This document shows positions 5,991 through 13,982 of a stretch of 13,982 nt of DNA, one piece after another. The stretch covers positions 1-13,982 of the forward strand of contig JANYGY010000107.1 of the NCBI GenBank assembly GCA_025362255.1, in the 5' to 3' direction. Position 1 is the stretch's first letter. Each line of letters opens with the position of its first letter. The notes beneath the pieces were generated by a model, which worked only from the letters and a program-made list of their open reading frames with translations, was not told the origin of the DNA and ran no database searches. Source of the stretch: Planctomycetales bacterium. Its GTDB lineage: Bacteria; Planctomycetota; UBA11346. The translations under genes were made by a program, and so were the position numbers.

Positions 5991-6464
5991 ATGAATGAAC
6001 TGTCGCACCTCGATGACCAGGGCCGCGTGCGCATGGTCGATGTTTCAGACAAGGCGCTGACCCAGCGCAGCGCTTCGGCCCGTTGCGTGGTGCGTCTGCC
6101 CGAGCCAGCGCGCGCCGTTCTGGCGGCGGGCGGCGAGACTGCCAAGGGCAACGTCCTGCAAATCGCGCGGATCGCCGGCATCCAAGCGGCAAAACGCACG
6201 TCTGAGCTGATTCCCCTGTGCCATCATCTGGCGCTCACCCAGGTTGCGATCGAGTTGGATCTGTCTGGCGACGCGTTGACGATCATCGCCACCGTCCGCT
6301 GCCATGGCCAGACCGGCGTCGAGATGGAAGCGCTGACCCCGGTCAGCGTCGCCGCCCTGACCGTCTACGACATGCTCAAAGCCGTCAGCCACGACCTGGT
6401 GATCGAACGCACCGAACTGCTGACCAAAACAGGGGGCCGCTCGGGATCGATCGATCGCCGGTGA
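5991..6464 (+). CDS. moaC: Cyclic pyranopterin monophosphate synthase MoaC
   Basis: Rearranges 3',8-cyclo-GTP (the MoaA product) to cPMP. 157 residues, typical length. Motifs: MVDVSDKALTQRSASA (15-30), the catalytic-region lysine in AKGNV (51-55), LCHHLALT (76-83), GVEMEALTPVSVAALTVYDM (109-128) and TGGRSG (147-152). The start ATG at 5991 has AAAGG 8 nt upstream, within the end of moaE. It is the last gene of the operon; moaB/mog and moeA, which insert molybdenum, are absent here and must lie elsewhere. It converges with the next gene, with only 9 nt between the two stop codons and no clear terminator. Confidence 0.97.
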   Translation: MNELSHLDDQGRVRMVDVSDKALTQRSASARCVVRLPEPARAVLAAGGETAKGNVLQIARIAGIQAAKRTSELIPLCHHLALTQVAIELDLSGDALTIIATVRCHGQTGVEMEALTPVSVAALTVYDMLKAVSHDLVIERTELLTKTGGRSGSIDRR

Positions 6465-6473
6465 ACCGGTCGT

Positions 6474-7757
6474 TCAGAATCTCAAAATGACACCACCACC
6501 CAGTGAAGTGCGGGTCCAGTCGGCGCGATCTTCGTAGGCGACGTCGGCGCGGATGCTGAGGTTGCGATCGAGGTCGAACACCAGGCCGCCCCACACCGAG
6601 CGCCCGTAGGTGGTCGGTGCGGGTGGATCGGGTTCTTCGCCCTGGGCATAACCAATGTATGGATGCAGCCGCCCGAGATTAAGGGTCAGGCGACCTTGCC
6701 ACGCTTGCGAATGCACGGTGGTCGACTGCTGCCCATTCTGAGCGCTCAGGTGATCGGTGCTCGCGAGGTAGCGGCCTTCAATAGTCAACGCGTTGAATGG
6801 CTCGATGCGCAACCCTGGAGCAGCGAGCAGCACCTGTTGCTGCTGATCGCGATACTCACTGTGCCGCACGTCCATCAGCGCGGTGACCGGGCCGATGATT
6901 CTCAGATCGATGCCGCCGCCCACGCGCCAGTCTGGCTCGAAATCCGCATCGGGGGTATAGGTACCGTCGACCCGGATCAGGAGCGGCTCATAGAGTCTGA
7001 TGCCGGCTTCAGTACCGATAGTCAGATCATGCGCGCCGAAATGGTTGAGCTGGGTAAGACCACCGGTGGCGAACCATTCATAATCGTTGTCACCTTCGGA
7101 CGGATGGTGATAGCCGAGTGCGAGGCCGAATCCCGATTCGGTGCCCCGGGCATTGGAATAGTGATCACGTACGCCATTCAGATCGACCCGCCACCTGGTG
7201 GGATCCCAGGGATCATCGCCCAGGCGGCTGGCGCGATCGCCATGATCGAGCCGATCGGCTTCGCGGTAGGCGGTCAGCGCCAGCGCACGATTGTGGTCGG
7301 CGTGGGCGATATCGCCCTTGAGCTGCCACAGCTCGGGATCGCGCGGCTTGGTCAGCAACGCGCGATCGATTTCGCTCAGCGCCGCGCTGCGATCACCCTT
7401 CCAATTCAGGACTCGCGCCAAGCCGGTGTGGAAATCCGCATTGGTCGGACTCAATACCAATGCTTGCCGCCAATCCGCGATGGCAGCGTCATACTTATCC
7501 TGCCACGCCCGCACCGTCGCACGTTCGGCCCACGCTTGGGCATTTTTGGGCTCGGAAACGATCACCGCACTGAAGGCGGCTTCGGCGCGCGGAAAATCTT
7601 TGTCTTTCTTGGCCGCTAAGCCGTCGTCGAGCGACATCGCGTACATCGGCGCCGACACGGTGCATGCCAACAACAGCGTGCGGCTCACGCAGCTGCGGAT
7701 GAAGCCACTGCGGATGCTGAAGCCACGATGCAGATTGAGAAAGGAGAGATGGTTCAT
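6474..7757 (-). CDS. YaiO-like outer-membrane protein: TPR domain plus beta-barrel
   Basis: 427 residues. The N-terminus (1-40) is a signal peptide with a long basic region, the core TLLLACTVS and a likely cut after APMYA; LLAC could be read as a weak lipobox. Residues about 43-175 are tetratricopeptide-like helical repeats (e.g. AEAAFSAVIVSEPKNAQAW, GLARVLNWKGDRSAALSEI). From about 188 the sequence alternates polar and hydrophobic residues (RWRVDLNGV, GFGLALGYH, SIRADVAYED) as in a beta-barrel. The last residues GGVILRF end in Phe like Bam-recognised porins. The architecture matches YaiO-type proteins and, more loosely, PgaA. The start overlaps the upstream glycosyltransferase stop as ATGA (7754-7757). 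Inferred role: periplasmic/outer-membrane passage or binding of the glycan made by that enzyme. Confidence 0.8.
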   Translation of the reverse strand: MNHLSFLNLHRGFSIRSGFIRSCVSRTLLLACTVSAPMYAMSLDDGLAAKKDKDFPRAEAAFSAVIVSEPKNAQAWAERATVRAWQDKYDAAIADWRQALVLSPTNADFHTGLARVLNWKGDRSAALSEIDRALLTKPRDPELWQLKGDIAHADHNRALALTAYREADRLDHGDRASRLGDDPWDPTRWRVDLNGVRDHYSNARGTESGFGLALGYHHPSEGDNDYEWFATGGLTQLNHFGAHDLTIGTEAGIRLYEPLLIRVDGTYTPDADFEPDWRVGGGIDLRIIGPVTALMDVRHSEYRDQQQQVLLAAPGLRIEPFNALTIEGRYLASTDHLSAQNGQQSTTVHSQAWQGRLTLNLGRLHPYIGYAQGEEPDPPAPTTYGRSVWGGLVFDLDRNLSIRADVAYEDRADWTRTSLGGGVILRF

Positions 7758-9076
7758 CGTTGCGGGGTCCAGGTTGAACGGCGACGGAGAAAGCTGATCC
7801 AGCCTAAGAGGGCGGCAAGCTGACGCAGCGCCTGATATGCCAATGGCTCGCAGGCGGTGGCCAGGATGACTCCAAGCATCCCCGGCACGTGGCCGGTTCT
7901 CTTGTTTCCAGTCCACTGGTCGCCTGCCCCCTGATTTCCTACCCACCGTTTCGTCAACCGCACGACGGCCATCACGGTCAGCAGATCAAACACGAGCTTG
8001 GCACCAAGCAGCCATAAAATAATCGGCGCGACGGTGAAACCGAACAACAAAAAGGCGATCAGCACCGCGATCGCGAACAAGCCGTACAACGGCAGCAGCA
8101 GATCGGCGGTTTTGATCGGCAGCATGACCCAGCCCAGCCATCCGGCGTGACGGGCGAAGACCAGATCGCGATTGGCCACGTGGACAGTGATGAAGCCACT
8201 GAACCAGCGCATGCGCTGGGCTAGGAACAGGCTGAGCGTCGCCGGCGCATCGGTCACCGCCTGCGCCTTGGGCATCATCCCCAGACGCCAGCCATGACGG
8301 TGAAGCAACGACTCGCGATGCAGCCGATGGGTGATGTCATAATCTTCAGCGTGCGAATTCGTCGCCAGACCGCCGACGGCCACCATTGCGTCGCGGCGAT
8401 ACGCTGCGAAAGCGCCTGAGATGAGCAGCAAAGTCCCCCATTTTTCCCACGCCGCGCGCCACAGGAAGCTGCGCAGGTATTCGGCTCGCTGCTGCCATTC
8501 GAGCCAGCGGGCCAGCGGCGCCGGACGGGTGCTAACCGCCAGCAGGCCACCGGCGGCAACCAGCAGCGGATCGCCAAAGGCCTCACGCACCGCCGTCAGT
8601 GCTCCGGGCCTGACCACGGTGTCGGCGTCGATGGTCACCACCACGGGTTGGCTGACGACGGCGATCGCCTGATTCAAGCTGTCGGCCTTGCCGCTGTTGG
8701 GTTTGACCAGGACCTCGATCCCGGCGGCGAGGCACCACTGGGCCGTGCCATCGGTGGAACCGTCATCGACCACCAGCAAGCGGTCACCAGCGAGCAACTG
8801 CGCCTGCAATGCCGCCACGCACGCCGGCAGCACCAGGGCTTCATTGCGGCAGGGGACCAGAATCGCCAAGGCGGGCGCAACTTCGCCAGATGGAGGAGCT
8901 TTTACCGTGCGCACCGCGATCGCCGCGCTGATCAGCAAAGTCAGTTGCAGAGCGGTGTCATAGGCGAGGTAGACGAAGCCGATCACCCACGCGCCCGCGC
9001 CCGTGCCGTAGAATGCCGACACCAGCACCGTGATCAGGAGTCCGAGAATCGTCCAGAAGAGCAGCCGGAAGCCCAT
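7754..9076 (-). CDS. Processive family 2 glycosyltransferase, inner membrane
   Basis: 440 residues. Two N-terminal membrane segments (about 6-22 and 28-53) precede a GT-A domain with the full set of processive GT2 residues: VDDGSTDG (103-110), TIDADT (148-153), EDYD (244-247, catalytic Asp) and QRMRW (287-291, QxxRW). C-terminal helices follow at about 314-375 and 400-428. The family includes cellulose, hyaluronan and poly-GlcNAc (PgaC/IcaA) synthases and YaiP; the donor sugar cannot be read from sequence. A hydrophilic Gly/Thr-rich stretch (380-399) interrupts the C-terminal membrane region. It is translationally coupled by ATGA to the YaiO-like gene, so a two-gene synthesis/export unit is likely. 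No PilZ domain or deacetylase is present nearby. Divergent from lepA across 141 bp with no clear promoter. Confidence 0.9.
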   Translation of the reverse strand: MGFRLLFWTILGLLITVLVSAFYGTGAGAWVIGFVYLAYDTALQLTLLISAAIAVRTVKAPPSGEVAPALAILVPCRNEALVLPACVAALQAQLLAGDRLLVVDDGSTDGTAQWCLAAGIEVLVKPNSGKADSLNQAIAVVSQPVVVTIDADTVVRPGALTAVREAFGDPLLVAAGGLLAVSTRPAPLARWLEWQQRAEYLRSFLWRAAWEKWGTLLLISGAFAAYRRDAMVAVGGLATNSHAEDYDITHRLHRESLLHRHGWRLGMMPKAQAVTDAPATLSLFLAQRMRWFSGFITVHVANRDLVFARHAGWLGWVMLPIKTADLLLPLYGLFAIAVLIAFLLFGFTVAPIILWLLGAKLVFDLLTVMAVVRLTKRWVGNQGAGDQWTGNKRTGHVPGMLGVILATACEPLAYQALRQLAALLGWISFLRRRSTWTPQR

Positions 9077-9217
9077 GGTTGCCCGTCAGGCTGGGCATCG
9101 TCACCAGTCAGGGAAGGCGGATCTGGCGCTGGCCTGCCGCCACCGGCGCACACGATTCCGCCCCCGCCAAGCAGAGCTTTCTGCCGCCTGTCCCGTGCCT
9201 TCAGCCTTGTCTGCGAC

Positions 9218-11053
<1,836 letters not shown>

Positions 11054-11060
11054 CGAGGTT

Positions 11061-11546
11061 CTAATCTGAAAGGTCGACGGTGCTCACCTGGCCGGCGGAG
11101 TGCAGCCAGGCGTTCAACGCTTGAAGATGCCACCCGCTGAGGGGCAGCGCGGCGAGGCAGCCGGGTGGGACTGCCAGCGCGATGAAGCCAGGTTCAGTGA
11201 CGAGGGTGAGCGCAGGGGGCAGCTGCAGCTGATGAAAACTGGCGATCAGGTGCGGACCCCGACGCAGGAAAACCGACGCCGGTGGAATGGTCGGCGGTCG
11301 CCAGCCAAGCTCCTCATGCAATTCTCGACCAAGGCATTCGCCGGCGGTTTCGCCGACCTCGCGCTTGCCTCCAAAACAGGTGAGCTGATTCGACGCAAAG
11401 CGCGCTGAGGCGGGCCGCAGTTGCAGCAGCACCTGGCCCCGGCCATCGCGCAGCAGGGCGCAGGCGTAATCCGGCTCGGTCATGGAGGCAGCATCCGGGG
11501 GCAAAGCTGGTTGCCAGTCGTCAAGCATCACCGATGACCGGGACAT
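11061..11546 (-). CDS. Nudix hydrolase (MutT-like)
   Basis: 161 residues if started at 11546. A complete Nudix box GX5EX7REUXEEXGU is present at 60-82 (G-KREVG-E-TAGECLG-RELHEELGW), with Trp at the last hydrophobic position; the glutamates bind the catalytic metal. It hydrolyses nucleoside diphosphate-X bonds; the substrate cannot be told from sequence. The start is uncertain: ATG at 11546, 11528 or 11483 are all in frame and none has a clear Shine-Dalgarno. The last would give 140 residues and begin just before the first strand (MTEPDYACALLRDG). With the outermost start it overlaps the divergent methyltransferase start by 2 nt. Confidence 0.85.
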   Translation of the reverse strand: MSRSSVMLDDWQPALPPDAASMTEPDYACALLRDGRGQVLLQLRPASARFASNQLTCFGGKREVGETAGECLGRELHEELGWRPPTIPPASVFLRRGPHLIASFHQLQLPPALTLVTEPGFIALAVPPGCLAALPLSGWHLQALNAWLHSAGQVSTVDLSD

Positions 11547-12324
11547 GTCAGAGCAGACTCCTCAACAACATGATCTCAATGACGCCTGGGCGGCCAAGGT
11601 GCTGGCGATCGCCGCCATCCGCATCGGCGACACGGTGGCCGAAATCGGCGCCGGGCATGGCGCGTTGACCGCCGGGCTGTTGGCCGCCGGGGCGAAAGTC
11701 CACGCTGTCGAGCGGGATGAGTTGCGCAGCAAAGGTCTGCGCACGCGTTTCGCCGCTCAGATCGCTGACGGCAGTTTGCAGCTGTGGACCGGCGACGCGC
11801 AGCAGTGGCAACACCACCTGCCGCCGGGCTGGCGGGTGGTTGCCAATCCGCCGTTCAATCTCACCGCCCCGCTGGTCCATCGCTGGGTAGTTGGCGAAGA
11901 TCCGCCGCCAATGGCGATCGACCTGGTGCTGCAACGTGAAACCGGGATGAAGATGTCGCCAAAACCCGGCGAACAGAATCGCACCAGCGTGTTGATGGCG
12001 GTCGCCGGGCGGGCTTCGGTGCGCCTGCTGCTGCCGCGCGAGGCGACCTCACCACCGAGCCGGGTCGACCTCTGTGTGTGGTCTTTTCGCCGCGAGGAAG
12101 ATGGTCCAAATCAGGCTGAATTACGCGCGGTCGACAAGTTGCTGCACATCGCCTTCGCCGGCCCGCACACCATGGCCGAGGCCCTGCGCGGGTTGGCCAC
12201 CGGCATTCAGGTGCGTCGCCAGGCGCAGGATCACGGCTGGAATCCCACCGATCATCCCCGCCAAGTCCCGGCCACTGCGTGGCTGCCCTTTGCGAAGTTG
12301 CTAGTTATGTGTCATAAGCTCTGA
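11545..12324 (+). CDS. RsmA/Erm-family rRNA adenine N6-methyltransferase-like protein
   Basis: 259 residues, close to RsmA (KsgA) length. A Rossmann-fold SAM domain has motif I VAEIGAGHGALT (31-42), the acidic loop AVERDEL (54-60), GDA (83-85) and motif IV NPPFN (101-105). The N-terminal QHDLND resembles the family QHFL-D element. LQRETGMKMSPKPGEQN (129-145) corresponds to the LQ.E...R...PG.......S block, and the C-terminal helical region is present. The family dimethylates adenines of 16S (RsmA) or 23S (Erm) rRNA. Motif IV is NPPF where RsmA usually has NLPY, so exact orthology is open. ATG at 11545 is preferred although no Shine-Dalgarno is seen; the frame extends to 11482. sthA follows after 17 nt, so both may share a transcript. 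Confidence 0.8.
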   Translation: MSEQTPQQHDLNDAWAAKVLAIAAIRIGDTVAEIGAGHGALTAGLLAAGAKVHAVERDELRSKGLRTRFAAQIADGSLQLWTGDAQQWQHHLPPGWRVVANPPFNLTAPLVHRWVVGEDPPPMAIDLVLQRETGMKMSPKPGEQNRTSVLMAVAGRASVRLLLPREATSPPSRVDLCVWSFRREEDGPNQAELRAVDKLLHIAFAGPHTMAEALRGLATGIQVRRQAQDHGWNPTDHPRQVPATAWLPFAKLLVMCHKL

Positions 12325-12332
12325 ACCACACC

Positions 12333-12336
12333 GGAG
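12333..12336 (+). promoter_or_regulatory. Shine-Dalgarno GGAG of sthA
   Basis: GGAG followed by 5 nt and ATG at 12342, inside the 17-nt gap after the methyltransferase gene. It fixes the sthA start at MYQYDVIVIG. Confidence 0.65.
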
Positions 12337-12341
12337 AGCGC

Positions 12342-13733
12342 ATGTACCAGTACGACGTTATCGTGATCGGCAGCGGCCCCGGCGGCGAGGGCGCAGCGAT
12401 GAAGTGCGCGAAGTCAGGCAAGCGCGTAGCGGTGGTCGAAGATTTCCCGATGGTCGGCGGCGGGTGCACCCATTGGGGCACGATTCCAAGCAAGGCCTTG
12501 CGTCATGTCATCGGTCGGCTGTCCGAAGTGCGCGCCAACCAATCGTTGTTCGGCATCTCGTCCGAGGGCGAAGTGCCCTTCTCGACCTTGATCAAATCAG
12601 CCGAAGGCGTGATCAAGAAACAAGTCTCGATGCGGCGGACATTCTATGATCGCAATGAAGTCGATGTCCTGCACGGGCACGCCACCTTTGTCGATCCGCA
12701 CACGGTCGAGATCGCATTGCACAACGGCGCCAAGGATCTCTACAAGGCCGAACATTTCGTCATCGCCAGCGGCTCGCGGCCATTTCATCCCGAAGGCGTC
12801 GATTTCGACCATTGGCGGATCCGCGACAGCGACAGCATTCTCGGACTCACAGAAACTCCGCAGTCGATCACGGTGTACGGCGCCGGGGTGATCGGTTGCG
12901 AATATGCCTCGATGTTCCGTAACCTCGGAGTGAAGGTCAATCTGATCAACACCCGTGATCGCCTGCTGTCATTCCTCGACGATGAGATCGTCGATGCGCT
13001 GGCCTATCATCTGCGCGATCAAGGCGTGTTGATCCGTCACAATGAAGAGATGGACAAGATCATCGCCGAAGACGACGGCGTCGTTCTGCAACTCAAATCG
13101 AACAAACGGATCAAGACCGATGTGCTGCTGTTCGCCAATGGCCGGCAGGGCAACACCACCGACCTGGGTCTCGAAGCGATCGGCATTCCACCGAACAAAC
13201 GCGGGGTGATGCCGGTCAATGAGTGTTACCAGACGGCATTGCCGCACATTTATGCGGCGGGTGACGTGATTGGACTGCCCAGCCTCGCCAGCGCGGCGTA
13301 TGATCAGGGACGCTTTGCCGCGACCCACCTGGTCTCCGGCACCTGCGACGTGCACATGCGCCCGGACATTCCGACCGGAATCTATACCTCGCCGGAAATC
13401 AGTTCGATCGGCAAGACCGAACGCGAACTGACCGAAGCCAAAATTCCCTACGAAGTCGGCCACTCGCTCTTCCGCAGTCTCGCCCGAGCCCAAATCACCG
13501 GCCAGGCCGTCGGCATGCTCAAGATCCTATTCCATCGCGAAACCCTCGAAATCCTCGGCATCCACTGCTTCGGCAGCCAGGCATCCGAGATCATCCACAT
13601 CGGCCAAGCCGTGATGTGGCAACCGCGTCCGAACAACACCATCGAATACTTCATCAACACGACCTTCAACTATCCGACGATGGCCGAGGCGTATCGTGTG
13701 GCGGCGCTCAATGGGATGAATCGGATATATTAG
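12342..13733 (+). CDS. sthA: Soluble pyridine nucleotide transhydrogenase SthA
   Basis: 463 residues, the usual SthA length. Cytosolic FAD flavoprotein that exchanges hydride between NADPH and NAD+. FAD site GSGPGGEGAA (10-19); GGGCTHWGTIPSKALRH (39-55), the family hallmark in which the second redox cysteine of lipoamide-dehydrogenase relatives is Thr; NAD(P) site YGAGVIGCEYAS (179-190); second FAD site YAAGDVIG (304-311); and dimer-interface end NYPTMAEAYRVAALNG, with Asn replacing the His of the disulfide-reductase HPT motif. These substitutions separate SthA from lipoamide dehydrogenase or mercuric reductase. No obvious terminator directly follows the stop at 13733. Confidence 0.97.
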   Translation: MYQYDVIVIGSGPGGEGAAMKCAKSGKRVAVVEDFPMVGGGCTHWGTIPSKALRHVIGRLSEVRANQSLFGISSEGEVPFSTLIKSAEGVIKKQVSMRRTFYDRNEVDVLHGHATFVDPHTVEIALHNGAKDLYKAEHFVIASGSRPFHPEGVDFDHWRIRDSDSILGLTETPQSITVYGAGVIGCEYASMFRNLGVKVNLINTRDRLLSFLDDEIVDALAYHLRDQGVLIRHNEEMDKIIAEDDGVVLQLKSNKRIKTDVLLFANGRQGNTTDLGLEAIGIPPNKRGVMPVNECYQTALPHIYAAGDVIGLPSLASAAYDQGRFAATHLVSGTCDVHMRPDIPTGIYTSPEISSIGKTERELTEAKIPYEVGHSLFRSLARAQITGQAVGMLKILFHRETLEILGIHCFGSQASEIIHIGQAVMWQPRPNNTIEYFINTTFNYPTMAEAYRVAALNGMNRIY

Positions 13734-13838
13734 AATAGAGAGGCGTGAGGAACTTTTCTGAGAGACATTTTCGGTGGTGGCCGATGCTCAAAGTGGCGCG
13801 GATGGGGTGTGCATACGCAGCGACAAATTCGGTCTTTT

Positions 13839-13904
13839 GGGGGATTATTGAAATGAGTTTGAAACAAGGTGGTGTGTCCCCTTTAATCCCCTTTAATCCC
13901 CAAA
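13839..13904. repeat. Inverted repeat with embedded 10-bp tandem repeat
   Basis: TCCCCTTTAA occurs in tandem at 13877-13886 and 13887-13896, with a partial third copy (TCCCC) from 13897. TAATCCCCAAA (13894-13904) is complementary, with one bulged G, to TTTGGGGGATTA (13836-13847), giving an 11-bp stem with a 46-nt loop. This lies in a 249-bp AT-richer non-coding tail (13734-13982) where I find no gene. It could act as a late terminator for sthA or be part of a dispersed repeat. Confidence 0.55.
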
Positions 13905-13917
13905 CTACAATTCCAGA

Positions 13918-13931
13918 TTGATTAAAATCAC
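13918..13931. promoter_or_regulatory. FNR/CRP-family box-like palindrome
   Basis: TTGAT-TAAA-ATCAC matches the FNR consensus TTGAT-N4-ATCAA at 9 of 10 positions. It sits 50 nt from the window end in AT-rich non-coding DNA, where it could control a gene beyond the edge. A single site found by eye, so chance is possible. Confidence 0.35.
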
Positions 13932-13982
13932 AGTTTTTTCAGGGGAATCGCACCTTCCTTAGCCGAACAGCATTGGGTGTGT

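Noticed and set aside
7758..7946. 63-residue N-terminal extension of the YaiO-like protein
   Set aside because: It lies inside the glycosyltransferase gene in another frame, and the ATGA-coupled start at 7757 gives a proper signal peptide.
8648..9217. Upstream extension of lepA to 801 residues
   Set aside because: The extra part is antisense to the glycosyltransferase and has no domain; LepA normally begins just before the IRNFCIIAHIDHGKS region.
12342..13733. Lipoamide dehydrogenase or mercuric reductase instead of SthA
   Set aside because: The redox-active second cysteine is Thr (GGGCTHWGTIPSK) and the C-terminal HPT histidine is Asn, both SthA features.

Overview
This is a gene-dense bacterial chromosome segment of high GC content (roughly 60% by eye). 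It holds fourteen protein genes, almost all in tightly packed operons. The organism is a diderm, because one gene encodes a signal-peptide-bearing TPR/beta-barrel outer-membrane protein ending in Phe. It also makes cyclic di-AMP (a CdaA/YbbR pair), carries a 56-residue Lys/Ala/Pro histone H1-like protein, and has an SthA-type transhydrogenase. Diderm plus folP-cdaA-ybbR plus an H1-like tail protein fits the Planctomycetota/PVC group or a deltaproteobacterial relative best. That assignment is inference; no rRNA or clade-specific marker is present.

Layout. Positions 1-157 hold nearly two and a half copies of a 77-bp tandem repeat built of nested hairpins, followed by a 16-bp perfect hairpin that abuts the end of a minus-strand operon. 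That operon (3527 down to 214) reads: YwqG/DUF1963-like protein, folP (dihydropteroate synthase), cdaA (diadenylate cyclase), ybbR (its membrane-anchored partner). Spacings are 2 nt, 40 nt and a 4-nt ATGA overlap. A 238-bp divergent region separates it from the H1-like gene on the plus strand (3766-3936). A 430-bp non-coding stretch follows, ending in a structured leader upstream of moaA. The leader contains mutually exclusive stems, one of which covers the moaA Shine-Dalgarno sequence. The plus-strand molybdopterin operon moaA-moaD-moaE-moaC (4367-6464) covers both steps from GTP to molybdopterin: MoaA/MoaC make cPMP, and MoaD/MoaE insert the dithiolene sulfurs.

Convergent to this, on the minus strand, a processive GT2 glycosyltransferase (9076-7754) overlaps by ATGA a YaiO-like TPR/beta-barrel protein (7757-6474). 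This looks like a minimal synthesis-and-export pair for a surface polysaccharide. Divergent from the glycosyltransferase is lepA (elongation factor 4, 9218-11053). It runs tail-to-tail with a Nudix hydrolase (11546-11061), whose outermost start codon overlaps head-to-head with that of an RsmA/Erm-family rRNA adenine methyltransferase (11545-12324). sthA (12342-13733) follows 17 nt later. The last 249 bp are AT-richer non-coding DNA with a short tandem repeat, a long inverted repeat and an FNR-box-like palindrome.

Most genes are conserved housekeeping. The parts most worth a second look are the switch-like moaA leader, the 77-bp hairpin repeat with a compensatory base-pair change, the GT2/YaiO-like pair, and the head-to-head Nudix/methyltransferase arrangement.
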